From SIG607 sp045586405 (GTDB lineage Bacteria; Bacillota; Clostridia; Oscillospirales; Acutalibacteraceae): a stretch of 53,207 nt of DNA. Made by a program: the position numbers and the translations under genes. This document shows, piece by piece, positions 41,603 to 50,265 of this stretch (the stretch's first letter is position 1; each line of letters begins with the position of its first letter). The stretch lies in assembly GCA_045586405.1 (NCBI GenBank), contig JAZNAG010000004.1:1-53207 (forward strand), written 5' to 3'. Under the pieces are notes generated by a model. The model did no database searches, was not told the DNA's origin, and saw nothing but the letters and a program-made list of their open reading frames with translations.

Positions 41603-42559
41603 TTACACATCAATTTCGCTGAGGAAGACCTCTCTGCCGCCTTCTTCCCGGCTGCGGAGGCCGCCGATGACCAGCTTCATCAGCTCTACGGTCTCGGAGA
41701 AGGGGAACGGCTCTTCGCCGGTGCGCAGCCAGTGGACGAACACATCCAGCTGCTTCTTGAAGCTATAGTAGCTGTCGCCGCCGCTAAACAGCTTGGACTG
41801 ATAGCTGCCCAGCACCATCATACCCATGGTGGACATGTCGTAACCCTGGATGATGTTCACATCGCAGCCGCTTTTGTGCTTGATATGCACCACGGTCTTT
41901 TCTTTGGTGCCGGTGTTGCGGACGGAGACAAACCCCTCGCCCAGCAGCGGGTACATCCGTTCCAGCGCATGAATGCCGTAAGTTTCGTACTTTTTGGCCA
42001 TGGGGGAGCAGATATACTTGATATCGCCCAGCTCATAGCGGTTTACATAATACGGTTCCTGATCCTTGCCGTAACGCATGCAGGAGGAGCTGATAAACTT
42101 TGCGCCCTCCTTGCGCCACTGCAGGAAGGTACGCAGATCCTCTTCGGTGTTCACCAGCGGCTTGCCGATAAACATGGGGATGCCGGCTTCCACGAAAGGG
42201 CGGCAGCGGTCCACATGCTCGTTGCCGTCGTCGGTGGCGATGATCACCGCATCCACATTGCCGATCATTTCCTCCGGGCGGTCATAGACCGTGGGAATCC
42301 GGGCGGCACGGGCGATGTGCTCCGCCTCCTCACGGCTTGCATAGCCGGTGCAGCAGATGCAGGTGATCTTGGCGCCGGGGATGCCGAAGGTTTCAGCCGG
42401 CTGTTTTTCCAAATAGCGGGGGATCACCGGGAAACCGCAGGTCTCCATCTCTTCCTTATTGTAATGATTGAACATGGCACTCCAGGAATAGGGGTGACCA
42501 TTGCCTTCGGTGAAACCGATCATACCGATCCGCAGTTCTTTATCTCCCAAAGGAAACAT
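41603..42559 (-). CDS. Gfo/Idh/MocA family oxidoreductase
   Basis: The 318-residue NAD(P)-dependent dehydrogenase has an N-terminal Rossmann fold (IGMIGFTEGNGHP near residues 11-23; VDAVIIATDDGNEH near 100-113) and the family's substrate-side FIGKPLV (about 130-136, the EKP position with Gly for Glu). The C-terminal half is the usual beta-sheet substrate domain. Members oxidise or reduce sugars, inositols and derivatives. I use ATG 42559, 8 nt after GGAG; the longer frame adds 13 residues. Last gene of the catabolic operon. Exact substrate unknown. Confidence 0.85.
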   Translation of the reverse strand: MFPLGDKELRIGMIGFTEGNGHPYSWSAMFNHYNKEEMETCGFPVIPRYLEKQPAETFGIPGAKITCICCTGYASREEAEHIARAARIPTVYDRPEEMIGNVDAVIIATDDGNEHVDRCRPFVEAGIPMFIGKPLVNTEEDLRTFLQWRKEGAKFISSSCMRYGKDQEPYYVNRYELGDIKYICSPMAKKYETYGIHALERMYPLLGEGFVSVRNTGTKEKTVVHIKHKSGCDVNIIQGYDMSTMGMMVLGSYQSKLFSGGDSYYSFKKQLDVFVHWLRTGEEPFPFSETVELMKLVIGGLRSREEGGREVFLSEIDV

Positions 42560-42581
42560 ACTATCAACTCCAATTTTAATT

Positions 42582-43607
42582 TTAAATATAGCCACCATCC
42601 ATAGGGAGCGGCTGTTCTGCCTGGGCTTTGGGGTCGTAAATGGCCTGATAGATCATCTCCAGGACATCGGTGCGTGCCGGATTGTGGAAACCGCTGTTGC
42701 TCAGGAAGATCACATCCAGATCATCCTCGGGCAAGTGGATGTGCAAGGTGCGGAAGCCCCGGTGACCGCCGTTGTGGGTGATACGGAATTTTCCGTGCCA
42801 TTGGGTGACGGTGCAACCAAAGCCTTTGTTGTTGATGGGGGAAGGGGTCAGCACCTGCTCCCAGGTCTCCGGCTTTAACAGCAGCTTTTGCTTCACTGCC
42901 CGGTTCAGGGCATATACATCGTCGGCAGTACCGATCATGTCACCACCGCCCAGCATCCAATTGTAGGATTTCTCGCAGGGGGTGACCTGATCGTTTTCGT
43001 CCAGGCGGTAGCCTTGCACCCGGTTGGGGATCACAAGACCCGGATGGTCGATCTGCGCCGTTTTCATCCCAAGGGGCGCAAAGACGAATTTTTGCATGTA
43101 TTCCGGGTAAGAAAGCCCGGAAATGTTTTCGATGATCAAAGCGCTGACGAAGTAGCCGATATTGGAGTACCGGTCACCGGCGCCGGGGTCGAAATGGGAG
43201 GGGAAGGTGGTCAGCGCTTTCAAGTCCTGCCGCACATCACCGCAGCATTCCAGATAATGGGTGTCCTGACCGAAATCCGGTACACCGGAGGTGTGCTGCA
43301 GCAGCTGACGGATGGTCACACGGCTGTCAAAGCCTACAGCCTCCGGCACATAGTTGCCTGGGTGGGCATCCAAGTCCACCAGCCCCTGATCTGCCAGTAG
43401 CAAAATGCCTATGGCGCAAAAGGGCTTGGACATGGAATACAAGGTAAACATGGAATCTGCCGTAAAGGGGATCTGCAGCTCCCGGTCTGCATAACCGAAG
43501 CCCTGCTCCAGCAGAATCTGATCCTGTCGGGTCACCCGTAGAAAGAGGGACAGCCGATTTTGCCGGCAATAGGCGGCAATTTTACCGCAGAGTTGCTGAT
43601 CCATCAT
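42582..43607 (-). CDS. Serine hydrolase, beta-lactamase/esterase family
   Basis: The 341-residue protein has the penicillin-binding-protein fold motifs: S-x-x-K in LYSMSKPFC (Ser about residue 58), Y-x-N in YSNIGYF (about 146-152) and the third-box HNGGHRGF (about 279-286). Such proteins are esterases, D-amino peptidases or class C beta-lactamase-like enzymes. No signal peptide is visible, so it is probably cytosolic, which argues against a cell-wall role; lactone or ester hydrolysis in the sugar pathway is possible but inferred. Its ATGATG start overlaps the AKR stop. Confidence 0.85.
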   Translation of the reverse strand: MMDQQLCGKIAAYCRQNRLSLFLRVTRQDQILLEQGFGYADRELQIPFTADSMFTLYSMSKPFCAIGILLLADQGLVDLDAHPGNYVPEAVGFDSRVTIRQLLQHTSGVPDFGQDTHYLECCGDVRQDLKALTTFPSHFDPGAGDRYSNIGYFVSALIIENISGLSYPEYMQKFVFAPLGMKTAQIDHPGLVIPNRVQGYRLDENDQVTPCEKSYNWMLGGGDMIGTADDVYALNRAVKQKLLLKPETWEQVLTPSPINNKGFGCTVTQWHGKFRITHNGGHRGFRTLHIHLPEDDLDVIFLSNSGFHNPARTDVLEMIYQAIYDPKAQAEQPLPMDGGYI

Positions 43608-44518
43608 TTCTTCGGACGGGACAGCACCTTCATGATCTCCGGGATATCCACAAAGGCGAATTCCTTTTGCAGCAGCGTCATAACGGACTCGTCCAGAGCC
43701 GGGGCATCGAAGTAAGCGATGTTGCTTCTGACCTGCTCCGGGGTATCAGCGCCCAGCACCAGACTGGTGACACCGGCGCAATCCCGCATGAAGGCGATGG
43801 CAAGCTGTGCGACAGTGATGCCCAAATCGGCAGCAATGCGATGCAGCAGACGGATCTTCGGCACAGCATGCTCCACCAGAATGGGATCGTCCACCTTCTC
43901 CGGGTCAAGGAAAAACAGGCCTTGCAGGAAAACGCTGCGGACAAACACCGAGTAATTCCTCTCCTGCAGCCGATCAATCGAGCCGTCGGCGATCAGCTGC
44001 TGGTCGAAAATGCTCATCGGCACTTGGGTCAGGGAGAAAATATCATAGGGCAGCATTCCCCGAATGTCCTCCGCAACATATACCGACACGCCCACCCGAT
44101 CGGTGTAGTCGTGGTCGATCAGGGCTTTTACCGCATCGGCACAAGCTTTGCCGTGGATGATGGGGTCTTTTGCGCCGTGGAGCATGATGCCGTCCACTTT
44201 ATTGACACCCAAACGCTCCAAAGACATTTCCACCGATTCGGTGGCGAATTTTTCCAGCGCCTTGGGTGAAGTGCCTTGCAGCTTGGGGATCTTGGTGATG
44301 ATGGCGGGGCGCTTGCCCTGCCATTGCTTCAGGAATCTGCCGATGACCAACTCGCTGTCGCCATAGGCACGGGCGGTATCCAGTGCGGTGACACCGCCCT
44401 CCAATGCGCTTTGCAAAATGGAAAAGCTTTTTTCTTCGCTGGGTTTACCGGCGTCGTTGGCGATGCCGTAATGCATGCCCAGCTGGACGGTACCCAGTGT
44501 CATGGGAGAAATCTTCAT
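43604..44518 (-). CDS. Aldo/keto reductase
   Basis: The 304-residue (beta/alpha)8 NAD(P)H-dependent reductase has the catalytic tetrad: Asp and Tyr in ALDTARAYGDSE (about residues 45-56), Lys in ITKIPKLQ (about 74-81) and His in IMLHGAKD (about 110-117). It would interconvert a sugar aldehyde/ketone and alcohol. Start after GAGGTG, 2 nt after the aldolase stop; 4-nt overlap with the next gene. Confidence 0.9.
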   Translation of the reverse strand: MKISPMTLGTVQLGMHYGIANDAGKPSEEKSFSILQSALEGGVTALDTARAYGDSELVIGRFLKQWQGKRPAIITKIPKLQGTSPKALEKFATESVEMSLERLGVNKVDGIMLHGAKDPIIHGKACADAVKALIDHDYTDRVGVSVYVAEDIRGMLPYDIFSLTQVPMSIFDQQLIADGSIDRLQERNYSVFVRSVFLQGLFFLDPEKVDDPILVEHAVPKIRLLHRIAADLGITVAQLAIAFMRDCAGVTSLVLGADTPEQVRSNIAYFDAPALDESVMTLLQKEFAFVDIPEIMKVLSRPKK

Positions 44519-44520
44519 GC

Positions 44521-45303
44521 TTACACCTCTGCGATGTTGCGGCCTTCGATCTGACCGGCGATGTCATGGAAATACTTGGTCAGGGCAACCACATCAGCGC
44601 CGCAGCTGATGAAGGTGTAGCCCATCTCCACCAGGGAATCGAAGTTTGCGGGGCCACCTACGGTGCCTGCCCACTTGCCGTACTTTCGAGCGGTCTTCGC
44701 AACCAGCCGACGAGCTTCGTCGATCCGGGGGTCGCCGCCCAAAGGAGCGCCGATGCCCTGGGAGAAGTCAGCGGGGCCGAAGAAGATCATGTCGATGCCG
44801 GGAACCTGGCAGATCTCTTCCAGCTCTTCCATGGGTTCCGGATCTTCGATCTGCACGACAGTGAACCGCTCCTCGTTTGCCTGCTTAATGTAATCCGCAA
44901 CGCTGACCATGCAGTATGCGCCGTCAGCGTTGCCACCGTCGATGGGACGACGGCCTACGGGATGGAACTTGGTGAAATGTGCGATCTCCTTGGCTTCCTT
45001 CAGGCTCATCAGGTGGGGAACCATGATACCGGTGGAGTCGCCCTCCAGGGGACGAACCAGGTCGCTGTAGCAGCCCTTGGAAACACGGGTCAGCACGTCC
45101 ACATCGTAGATCTTGGCAGCGCGGACAGTATCTTCTACATCCTTCATGTTGTTAGGGACATGCTCCAGGTCGATCCAGACACAGTCAAAGCCGCACATAG
45201 CAGCGATCTCAGCCACACGAGGGTCGGACAGATTCAGCTTGGTGCAGGTAGCTACCTTGCCTGCTCTCATTTGCCGCAGTACACGGCTTGCTCTCATATT
45301 CAT
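44521..45303 (-). CDS. HpcH/HpaI family aldolase
   Basis: The 260-residue class II aldolase fold enzyme resembles 2-dehydro-3-deoxyglucarate aldolase/HpaI, which split 2-keto-3-deoxy acids to pyruvate and an aldehyde. Visible: WIDLEHVPNN (about residues 36-45), TRVSKG with the conserved Arg, metal ligands Glu in VVQIEDPEP (about 139-147) and Asp in FFGPADFSQG (about 164-173). ATG 45303 follows AAGGAG; the longer frame adds 14 residues. This enzyme is the strongest pointer that the operon degrades a sugar acid. A palindromic repeat separates it from the SDR gene. Confidence 0.88.
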   Translation of the reverse strand: MNMRASRVLRQMRAGKVATCTKLNLSDPRVAEIAAMCGFDCVWIDLEHVPNNMKDVEDTVRAAKIYDVDVLTRVSKGCYSDLVRPLEGDSTGIMVPHLMSLKEAKEIAHFTKFHPVGRRPIDGGNADGAYCMVSVADYIKQANEERFTVVQIEDPEPMEELEEICQVPGIDMIFFGPADFSQGIGAPLGGDPRIDEARRLVAKTARKYGKWAGTVGGPANFDSLVEMGYTFISCGADVVALTKYFHDIAGQIEGRNIAEV

Positions 45304-45330
45304 AATAAAAATCTCCTTACAAAAAATTCT

Positions 45331-45407
45331 GTAGGGAAGGGTCATGACCCTCCCAAGTTTTTCGTGCTTCGTTGGTAATGCAAGGGAGGGTCAAGACCCT
45401 CCCCTAC
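45331..45407. repeat. REP/MITE-like paired palindromes inside the operon
   Basis: Two 24-bp arms (45331-45354 and 45384-45407, outer ends GTAGGG and CCCTAC) are inverted repeats of each other (22 of 24 matching) and each is itself a palindrome around GGGTCNNGACCC. It looks like a dispersed intergenic repeat; it sits between two co-directional genes and could fold in the mRNA. Confidence 0.7.
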
Positions 45408-45417
45408 TTAGGTGGTG

Positions 45418-46212
45418 TTATTTTGCGCTGTAGCCGCCATCCAGCGGGATGACGGTACCGGTCAGGTATTGGGAGGCATCGGATGCCAGATATACCATAA
45501 TGCCCTTTACATCGTCGGGAACGGCCAGACGACCCACATAAGTGGACTTGCTGTAGTTTGCCACGAAGGCGGGGTGCTGGTTATTAAACAGACCGCCCAG
45601 TGCCAGGCAGTTGACACGCACACCGCTGGGGCTGAATTTGGCAGCCAGGAAGCGGGTCAGGTTGTGCATACCGGACTTATGGAAGAAGTAGTCAGGCGCA
45701 CCCAGCACTGACATACCGTCTGTACCCTCATACAAAGGCTCGTTGGGGCCCAGATTTCCCATGTAGGAGCCGATGTTGATGATGCTGCCGTTGCCGTTTT
45801 GCGCCATCAGGTTGCCGAAGGCACGGGACATGGCAAACAGACCGGCACCGTTGACCCGGAGGGATTCAGCGAAGCCTTCGATGGTGCCTTTGTCGAAGCC
45901 GCCGGTGAAGCAGCCACGAAGAGCGGAGTTGTTGACCAGGATATCCACCTTGCCATAGGCAGCTACCAGCCGGTCACGCAGAGCGAGGATGCTGGCTTCG
46001 TCGCCCTGATCGTAGCAATCCGCATAGACCTGCAGACCTTTTTCACGCAGCTGGGCAGCGTATTCTTCGTTCTTTTCCAAAGTGCGGGAAGCGGTGATGA
46101 CGATGGCACCGGCCTCTGCCAGCGCCTCCACCATGGGTCTGCCGTAACGGCCGGAGCCACCGGTAACAAGAGCGACTTTGCCTTTCAGACTGAGCATTTC
46201 CATTACATGCAT
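45418..46212 (-). CDS. Short-chain dehydrogenase/reductase
   Basis: The 264-residue classical SDR has the cofactor motif TGGSGRYG (about residues 17-24), NNSA (NNAG position, about 93-96), catalytic Ser in INIGSYMG and YFFHK (YxxxK, about 176-180), and ends in LDGGYSAK as typical for sugar or polyol dehydrogenases. The start follows AGGAGG. It is second in the operon, 24 nt after the sialidase-like gene. Confidence 0.92.
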   Translation of the reverse strand: MHVMEMLSLKGKVALVTGGSGRYGRPMVEALAEAGAIVITASRTLEKNEEYAAQLREKGLQVYADCYDQGDEASILALRDRLVAAYGKVDILVNNSALRGCFTGGFDKGTIEGFAESLRVNGAGLFAMSRAFGNLMAQNGNGSIINIGSYMGNLGPNEPLYEGTDGMSVLGAPDYFFHKSGMHNLTRFLAAKFSPSGVRVNCLALGGLFNNQHPAFVANYSKSTYVGRLAVPDDVKGIMVYLASDASQYLTGTVIPLDGGYSAK

Positions 46213-46236
46213 AGGGTTGTCCTCCTAAAATAGATT

Positions 46237-47307
46237 TTACGGCAATTCCCAGCGGGTGCTGAGAATGGAATTATAAGAATCACCGGGGTACTTCTGGTAG
46301 TAAACCGTCAGGATGGAGCCGTCGGACAGCTCCACACTGGAGGGATAGCCCAAATCCCAATCCGGGGCATCTTCGCTGATCACAATGGGGTCGCTCCAGG
46401 ATTTGCCGCCATCGTAGCTGATGTATGCCCGCTGACCGAAGGGAGCGATCCGGCGACCGGTGACCATTACAACAGCACCGGAGGAGTGGAGCAGGAAGTG
46501 GGGCGGTGCGCCGATCTCACCCTGATTTTCCGGGACAGACCAGGTTTTGCCGCCGTCGGTGGAGAAGGTGGTGTAGATCTCATTGTCAATGGACTTATCT
46601 TCCCGATTGACACGGATGCTGCCCAGCAGCGTACCGTCGGGCAGCTCCAGCACATGGGGTTCGCAGAACCGGTTGTTGTCCACACCCTCTACCAGAGGTA
46701 CGATGCCCAGCTTCTCCCAGGTCTTGCCGCCGTCCCGGCTTTCCGCTGCGTAAACACGCTTCGGCTCATAGCCCATATCCTCAGAGTGGAAGCTTCTGCC
46801 GAAGTAGAGGAAACTGCCGTCCTTTCTGCGGATGGGGCCGTGGGGAGCGGTCAGGGGAACACGCACCTTTTCACTCCAGGTTTTTCCGCCGTCCCGGGAC
46901 AGCTTTATAAAAGAGCCGTAGGGTTTTTCTTCCTTGGGCAGACCCCGCCACATCTCCCGTGCGCCAATGGACATGGGCAGCGAAACTTCTGCGTTGCGGC
47001 CAATGCGGCCGTCCATAAATTCTGCCGGATGCGCAAACCAGCTCAGCAATAACTGACCGTCGCCCCAGGCGATGATGCCCGCATCCCGGTCATCCAGATA
47101 AGTGTCATTGGCGATGATGGGACCCAGCCAGCTTTTTCCATCGTCATGGCTGATGTACAGCAGATCTTTGCCGAAGGGGCATACATGACCCAGCCGGTGG
47201 CCGGAGGCAGCCGCATACAGCACACCGTTTTCGTCTTTTGCCACCGTAGGCCATGCCTGATAGCGGAAAAAGCCTTCTGTGGTTCTGCCTACAATTCCAA
47301 ATTCCAT
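46237..47307 (-). CDS. Sialidase/BNR-repeat family protein
   Basis: The 356-residue protein is a predicted six-bladed beta-propeller with five Asp boxes (S-x-D-x-G-x-[TS]-W): SHDDGKSW, SRDGGKTW twice, STDGGKTW and SYDGGKSW. No signal peptide is visible, so it should act inside the cell on an imported oligosaccharide. Real sialidase activity needs an Arg triad that I cannot assign, so a different glycosidase or lyase-like role is possible. First gene of the six-gene minus operon; AAAGGA precedes the ATG. Confidence 0.85.
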   Translation of the reverse strand: MEFGIVGRTTEGFFRYQAWPTVAKDENGVLYAAASGHRLGHVCPFGKDLLYISHDDGKSWLGPIIANDTYLDDRDAGIIAWGDGQLLLSWFAHPAEFMDGRIGRNAEVSLPMSIGAREMWRGLPKEEKPYGSFIKLSRDGGKTWSEKVRVPLTAPHGPIRRKDGSFLYFGRSFHSEDMGYEPKRVYAAESRDGGKTWEKLGIVPLVEGVDNNRFCEPHVLELPDGTLLGSIRVNREDKSIDNEIYTTFSTDGGKTWSVPENQGEIGAPPHFLLHSSGAVVMVTGRRIAPFGQRAYISYDGGKSWSDPIVISEDAPDWDLGYPSSVELSDGSILTVYYQKYPGDSYNSILSTRWELP

Positions 47308-47337
47308 AAGAAATCCTTTCTAAGCAGGGGTTGCTGC

Positions 47338-47367
47338 TTGACAAATATAATCAAGTGGGTATATACT
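47338..47367 (+). promoter_or_regulatory. Promoter of araC-type gene
   Basis: -35 TTGACA (47338-47343), 18-nt spacer, -10 TATACT (47362-47367). It overlaps the start region of the divergent operon promoter; the leader is about 100 nt. Confidence 0.5.
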
Positions 47368-47368
47368 G

Positions 47369-47397
47369 ATTTTAAACAAACAGACCCGGTTCGTCAA
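47369..47397 (-). promoter_or_regulatory. Promoter of the catabolic operon
   Basis: Minus strand: -35 TTGACG (47392-47397), 17-nt spacer, -10 TAAAAT (47369-47374). The adjacent AraC protein is the natural candidate regulator. Confidence 0.6.
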
Positions 47398-47473
47398 TTT
47401 ATTGTTTGTATAATTTATAAATTACAGTTCCGCTTTTTCAATGTTTGGAGGCGCCGGGGAAAGGAACGGTTTT

Positions 47474-48319
47474 ATGCAATTTGAATTTAGCACCCTGATG
47501 GAAAATGTCCATTGTCATATCCGCTCCTTTGGCAGCGATGTTGTGCCGCAGGAAAAGGTCAATCAGCGCCCCCATAAGCATTATTTTATTGAGTTCCACT
47601 ATGTGTATGCCGGTGAGGTGACGGTGATCCTCCCCCGGGAGGGAAGAGAGATCCGGCTGCTGCCGGGGCAGATCTTGCTGCTGCCGAAGGATAGCTATCA
47701 CGGGGTTACCACCGAAGAAAAGACCGTGGAACGGATGTGCTTTAATTTCAGCGCCGAGTGCGGCAATGTGAAAAACAGCCCCTTTGTGCGGATGTATCAG
47801 AGCATCGATCAGGCGATGGTCTTTGAGGATGAGGAGATCAAGCAGCTTTTGCGGCAGTGCCGCCAGTTGACGAAAGGCGGAAACGGTCTGTTTACGGAAG
47901 CGCAGCAGGGTCTTTTGCTGCTGAGTGTGGTGATGCGGCTGCTGTCCCGAATTTCGGAAGAGGGCGTTTTGCGGCTGCCGGACGAGGATCATCTGCTGCG
48001 GCAGCGATGGATCATTGAAGACCATATTGAGCAGAAGTTTACCGACAATTCCGGGCTGGAGGGGCTGGCAAAGACCTTGTTTCTCAGCCAGCGGCAGACC
48101 AGAAAGCTGGTTCGGAAATTCCTGGGTGAGGATTATAAGAGCATTATTGTCCGCCGCCGAATGGAGCTGGCTGAGATCTATTTGACAAATCCGGAAAAAA
48201 CATTGGAAGAAATTGCCTGGCAGGTTGGCTACAGCTCATATAGTGGCTTCCAGCTGTGCTTTAAGAGATATTTTGGCATGACACCTTCGGAAAAGAGAAG
48301 GCAGCTGCTAGAAAAATGA
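47474..48319 (+). CDS. AraC family transcriptional regulator
   Basis: The 281-residue regulator has an N-terminal cupin-like sensor (HKHYFIEFHYVYAGEVTVILP, about residues 35-55 in part) and two C-terminal helix-turn-helix units; the second reads LEEIAWQVGYSSYSGFQLCF with FKRYFGMTPSEKRR, the AraC signature. I use ATG 47474 after AAAGGAA; the longer frame adds 11 residues. Divergent from the catabolic operon, it probably activates that operon in response to its sugar. It lies 12 nt before the ABC exporter gene. Confidence 0.9.
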   Translation: MQFEFSTLMENVHCHIRSFGSDVVPQEKVNQRPHKHYFIEFHYVYAGEVTVILPREGREIRLLPGQILLLPKDSYHGVTTEEKTVERMCFNFSAECGNVKNSPFVRMYQSIDQAMVFEDEEIKQLLRQCRQLTKGGNGLFTEAQQGLLLLSVVMRLLSRISEEGVLRLPDEDHLLRQRWIIEDHIEQKFTDNSGLEGLAKTLFLSQRQTRKLVRKFLGEDYKSIIVRRRMELAEIYLTNPEKTLEEIAWQVGYSSYSGFQLCFKRYFGMTPSEKRRQLLEK

Positions 48320-48331
48320 GAGGATCCCCTT

Positions 48332-50059
48332 ATGCTGAAACGGTTTTTGGCTTACTATAAGCCTCATAAAAAATTGCTGGCGATGGATTTGATCGCGTCT
48401 CTGATGATTTCGGTCATCGGAATGGTCTATCCGGTGGTCACCAACAATATGCTCAATGACTACATCCCAAACAAAATGTACGGAACCATTGTGATCGCCG
48501 GCTGCGTGGTGCTGGCGCTTTACATCCTGCGAATGCTGCTGCGGTTCTTTGTGCAGTATTACGGTCATGTGATCGGCGTGCGGATGCAGGCTCATATGCG
48601 GCGGGACCTGTTCTCTCACCTGCAAAGGCTGCCGTACCGCTTCTTTGACAATCACGAAACCGGGCGGATCATGACCCGGATGACCAGCGACCTGATGGAA
48701 GTCTGCGAGCTTGCCCACCACGGACCGGAAAATCTGCTGATCAGCTCGGTGATGATCATTTTGTCCTTCAGCTATCTGGCAAGCATCGACTGGATCTTGA
48801 CGCTGATCATCTTTGCCTGCGTGCCGATCTTGATTGGGGTGAGCATGCACTATCGAAAGGCAATGAAGGCGGCGTTTGATGCCCGAAGGAAATCCAATGC
48901 CACCATCAATGCCCAGCTGGAAAGCAGCATTACCGGCATCCGGGTCACAAAGGCCTACACCAATTCTCGGGTGGAGGAAGAGAAGTTCCGCCGGGGAAAC
49001 GAGGCCTATGTGGCGGCATCCAAAAGCGCCTACCGTGCCATGGCAAAGTTTTTCAGCTCCACATCCTTTATCACGGATATTTTCAATGTGTTTATTTTGA
49101 TTGCCGGCGGTCTGTTCCTCTATAACGAGCGGATTTCCTTTGGCGATTACTCCACTTTTATCGTATCGGTGAATCTGTTTATTAACCCGGTGACGACGCT
49201 GATCAACTTCATGGAGCAGTACCAGAACGGTGCCAGCGGCTTCCGGCGCTTCTGCGAGATCATGGACGAAGAGCCGGAGCAGGAGGCGGACGATGCGGTG
49301 GAGCTGACGGATGTCCGCGGGGAAATTGAATTTCAAAATGTGTCCTATTCCTACAATGAGAGCAAAGAGGTTTTGCGGAATGTGAGCTTCCGGGTGGAGG
49401 CGGGCAAAAAGCTGGCGCTGGTAGGTCCTTCCGGTGGCGGCAAGACCACACTTTGCCATTTGCTGCCCAATTTCTACCGCATCGAAGAGGGACAGCTGCT
49501 GATTGACGGGGTGGACATCCGCAAAATGACCATGGAATCCCTCAGAAAGAACATCGGCATCGTGCAGCAGGATGTGTTTCTGTTTGTGGGAACGCTGCGG
49601 GAAAACATTATGTACGGCAGACCGGATGCCACGGAAGAAGAGATGATGGAGGCGGCACGGAAAGCCAATATCCATGATTATATCATGACCCTGCCGGAGG
49701 GCTACGACACCCAGATCGGTGAGCGGGGCGTGAAGCTTTCCGGCGGACAGAAGCAGAGAGTGTCCATTGCCCGTGTGTTTTTGAAAGACCCGGCGATTCT
49801 CATTCTGGACGAAGCCACCTCCGCACTGGATAACACCACGGAGGTGCTGATTCAGGAGGCATTGGATGCGCTGTGCGTGGGCAGAACCACACTGGTGGTT
49901 GCCCATCGGCTCAGCACCATCCGGAATGCGGATGAAATCGCGGTGGTGCTGGACGGGCGGATTACCGAACGGGGAACCCATGAGGAGCTGCTGGCCGGTG
50001 GCGGTACTTATCAGAAGCTCTATTCCCTCCAGTTCCGGGACAACGATCTGATCCGGTAA
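48332..50059 (+). CDS. ABC transporter, fused permease and ATPase (exporter type)
   Basis: This 575-residue half-transporter has six membrane helices in residues 1 to about 300 and an ATPase domain with Walker A GPSGGGKTT (from about 365), Q-loop, signature LSGGQKQR (from about 468), Walker B ILILDEATSALD (from about 488) and switch His in VAHRLS. It resembles MsbA/LmrA-type lipid or drug exporters and would work as a homodimer. Sitting after the AraC gene, it may be co-regulated, but an importer would be expected for a catabolic locus, so its substrate is unclear. A hairpin terminator follows. Confidence 0.92.
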   Translation: MLKRFLAYYKPHKKLLAMDLIASLMISVIGMVYPVVTNNMLNDYIPNKMYGTIVIAGCVVLALYILRMLLRFFVQYYGHVIGVRMQAHMRRDLFSHLQRLPYRFFDNHETGRIMTRMTSDLMEVCELAHHGPENLLISSVMIILSFSYLASIDWILTLIIFACVPILIGVSMHYRKAMKAAFDARRKSNATINAQLESSITGIRVTKAYTNSRVEEEKFRRGNEAYVAASKSAYRAMAKFFSSTSFITDIFNVFILIAGGLFLYNERISFGDYSTFIVSVNLFINPVTTLINFMEQYQNGASGFRRFCEIMDEEPEQEADDAVELTDVRGEIEFQNVSYSYNESKEVLRNVSFRVEAGKKLALVGPSGGGKTTLCHLLPNFYRIEEGQLLIDGVDIRKMTMESLRKNIGIVQQDVFLFVGTLRENIMYGRPDATEEEMMEAARKANIHDYIMTLPEGYDTQIGERGVKLSGGQKQRVSIARVFLKDPAILILDEATSALDNTTEVLIQEALDALCVGRTTLVVAHRLSTIRNADEIAVVLDGRITERGTHEELLAGGGTYQKLYSLQFRDNDLIR

Positions 50060-50078
50060 TATTTTGGCCGGTAAATAT

Positions 50079-50111
50079 ATTACGGGGGAAGGGGATATCT
50101 TCCCCCGTAAT
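50079..50111 (+). terminator. Terminator after the ABC exporter gene
   Basis: ATTACGGGGGAAG/CTTCCCCCGTAAT, 13-bp stem with 7-nt loop, 19 nt past the stop codon. The downstream T-tract is weak (TGTTTAC). Confidence 0.6.
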
Positions 50112-50206
50112 GTTTACAAAAATGTTATGTAAACCGATATTCCTTGCGTCGATCAGTCAAATACCCGGATGTAAATAACAAATACTTTTCCAAGTAAAAA
50201 TGCGTA

Positions 50207-50235
50207 TTTACAGCAAAACCGTTGTTTTATATAAT
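50207..50235 (+). promoter_or_regulatory. Promoter of the lipoprotein gene
   Basis: -35 TTTACA (50207-50212), 17-nt spacer, -10 TATAAT (50230-50235). The start near 50242 lies just ahead of AGGAGG (50244-50249), which rules out the longer frame from 50200. Confidence 0.65.
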
Positions 50236-50265
50236 ACCTTTATAGGAGGTGTACGCTATGAAAAA

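Noticed and set aside
41540..42604. 354-codon plus-strand open frame
   Set aside because: Antisense to the Gfo/Idh oxidoreductase, which has family motifs and a ribosome binding site; the plus frame has neither.
48308..49981. 557-codon minus-strand open frame
   Set aside because: It is antisense to the clear ABC exporter gene; its His/Gln-rich translation has no family motifs and follows from the G+C-rich codon bias of the real gene.
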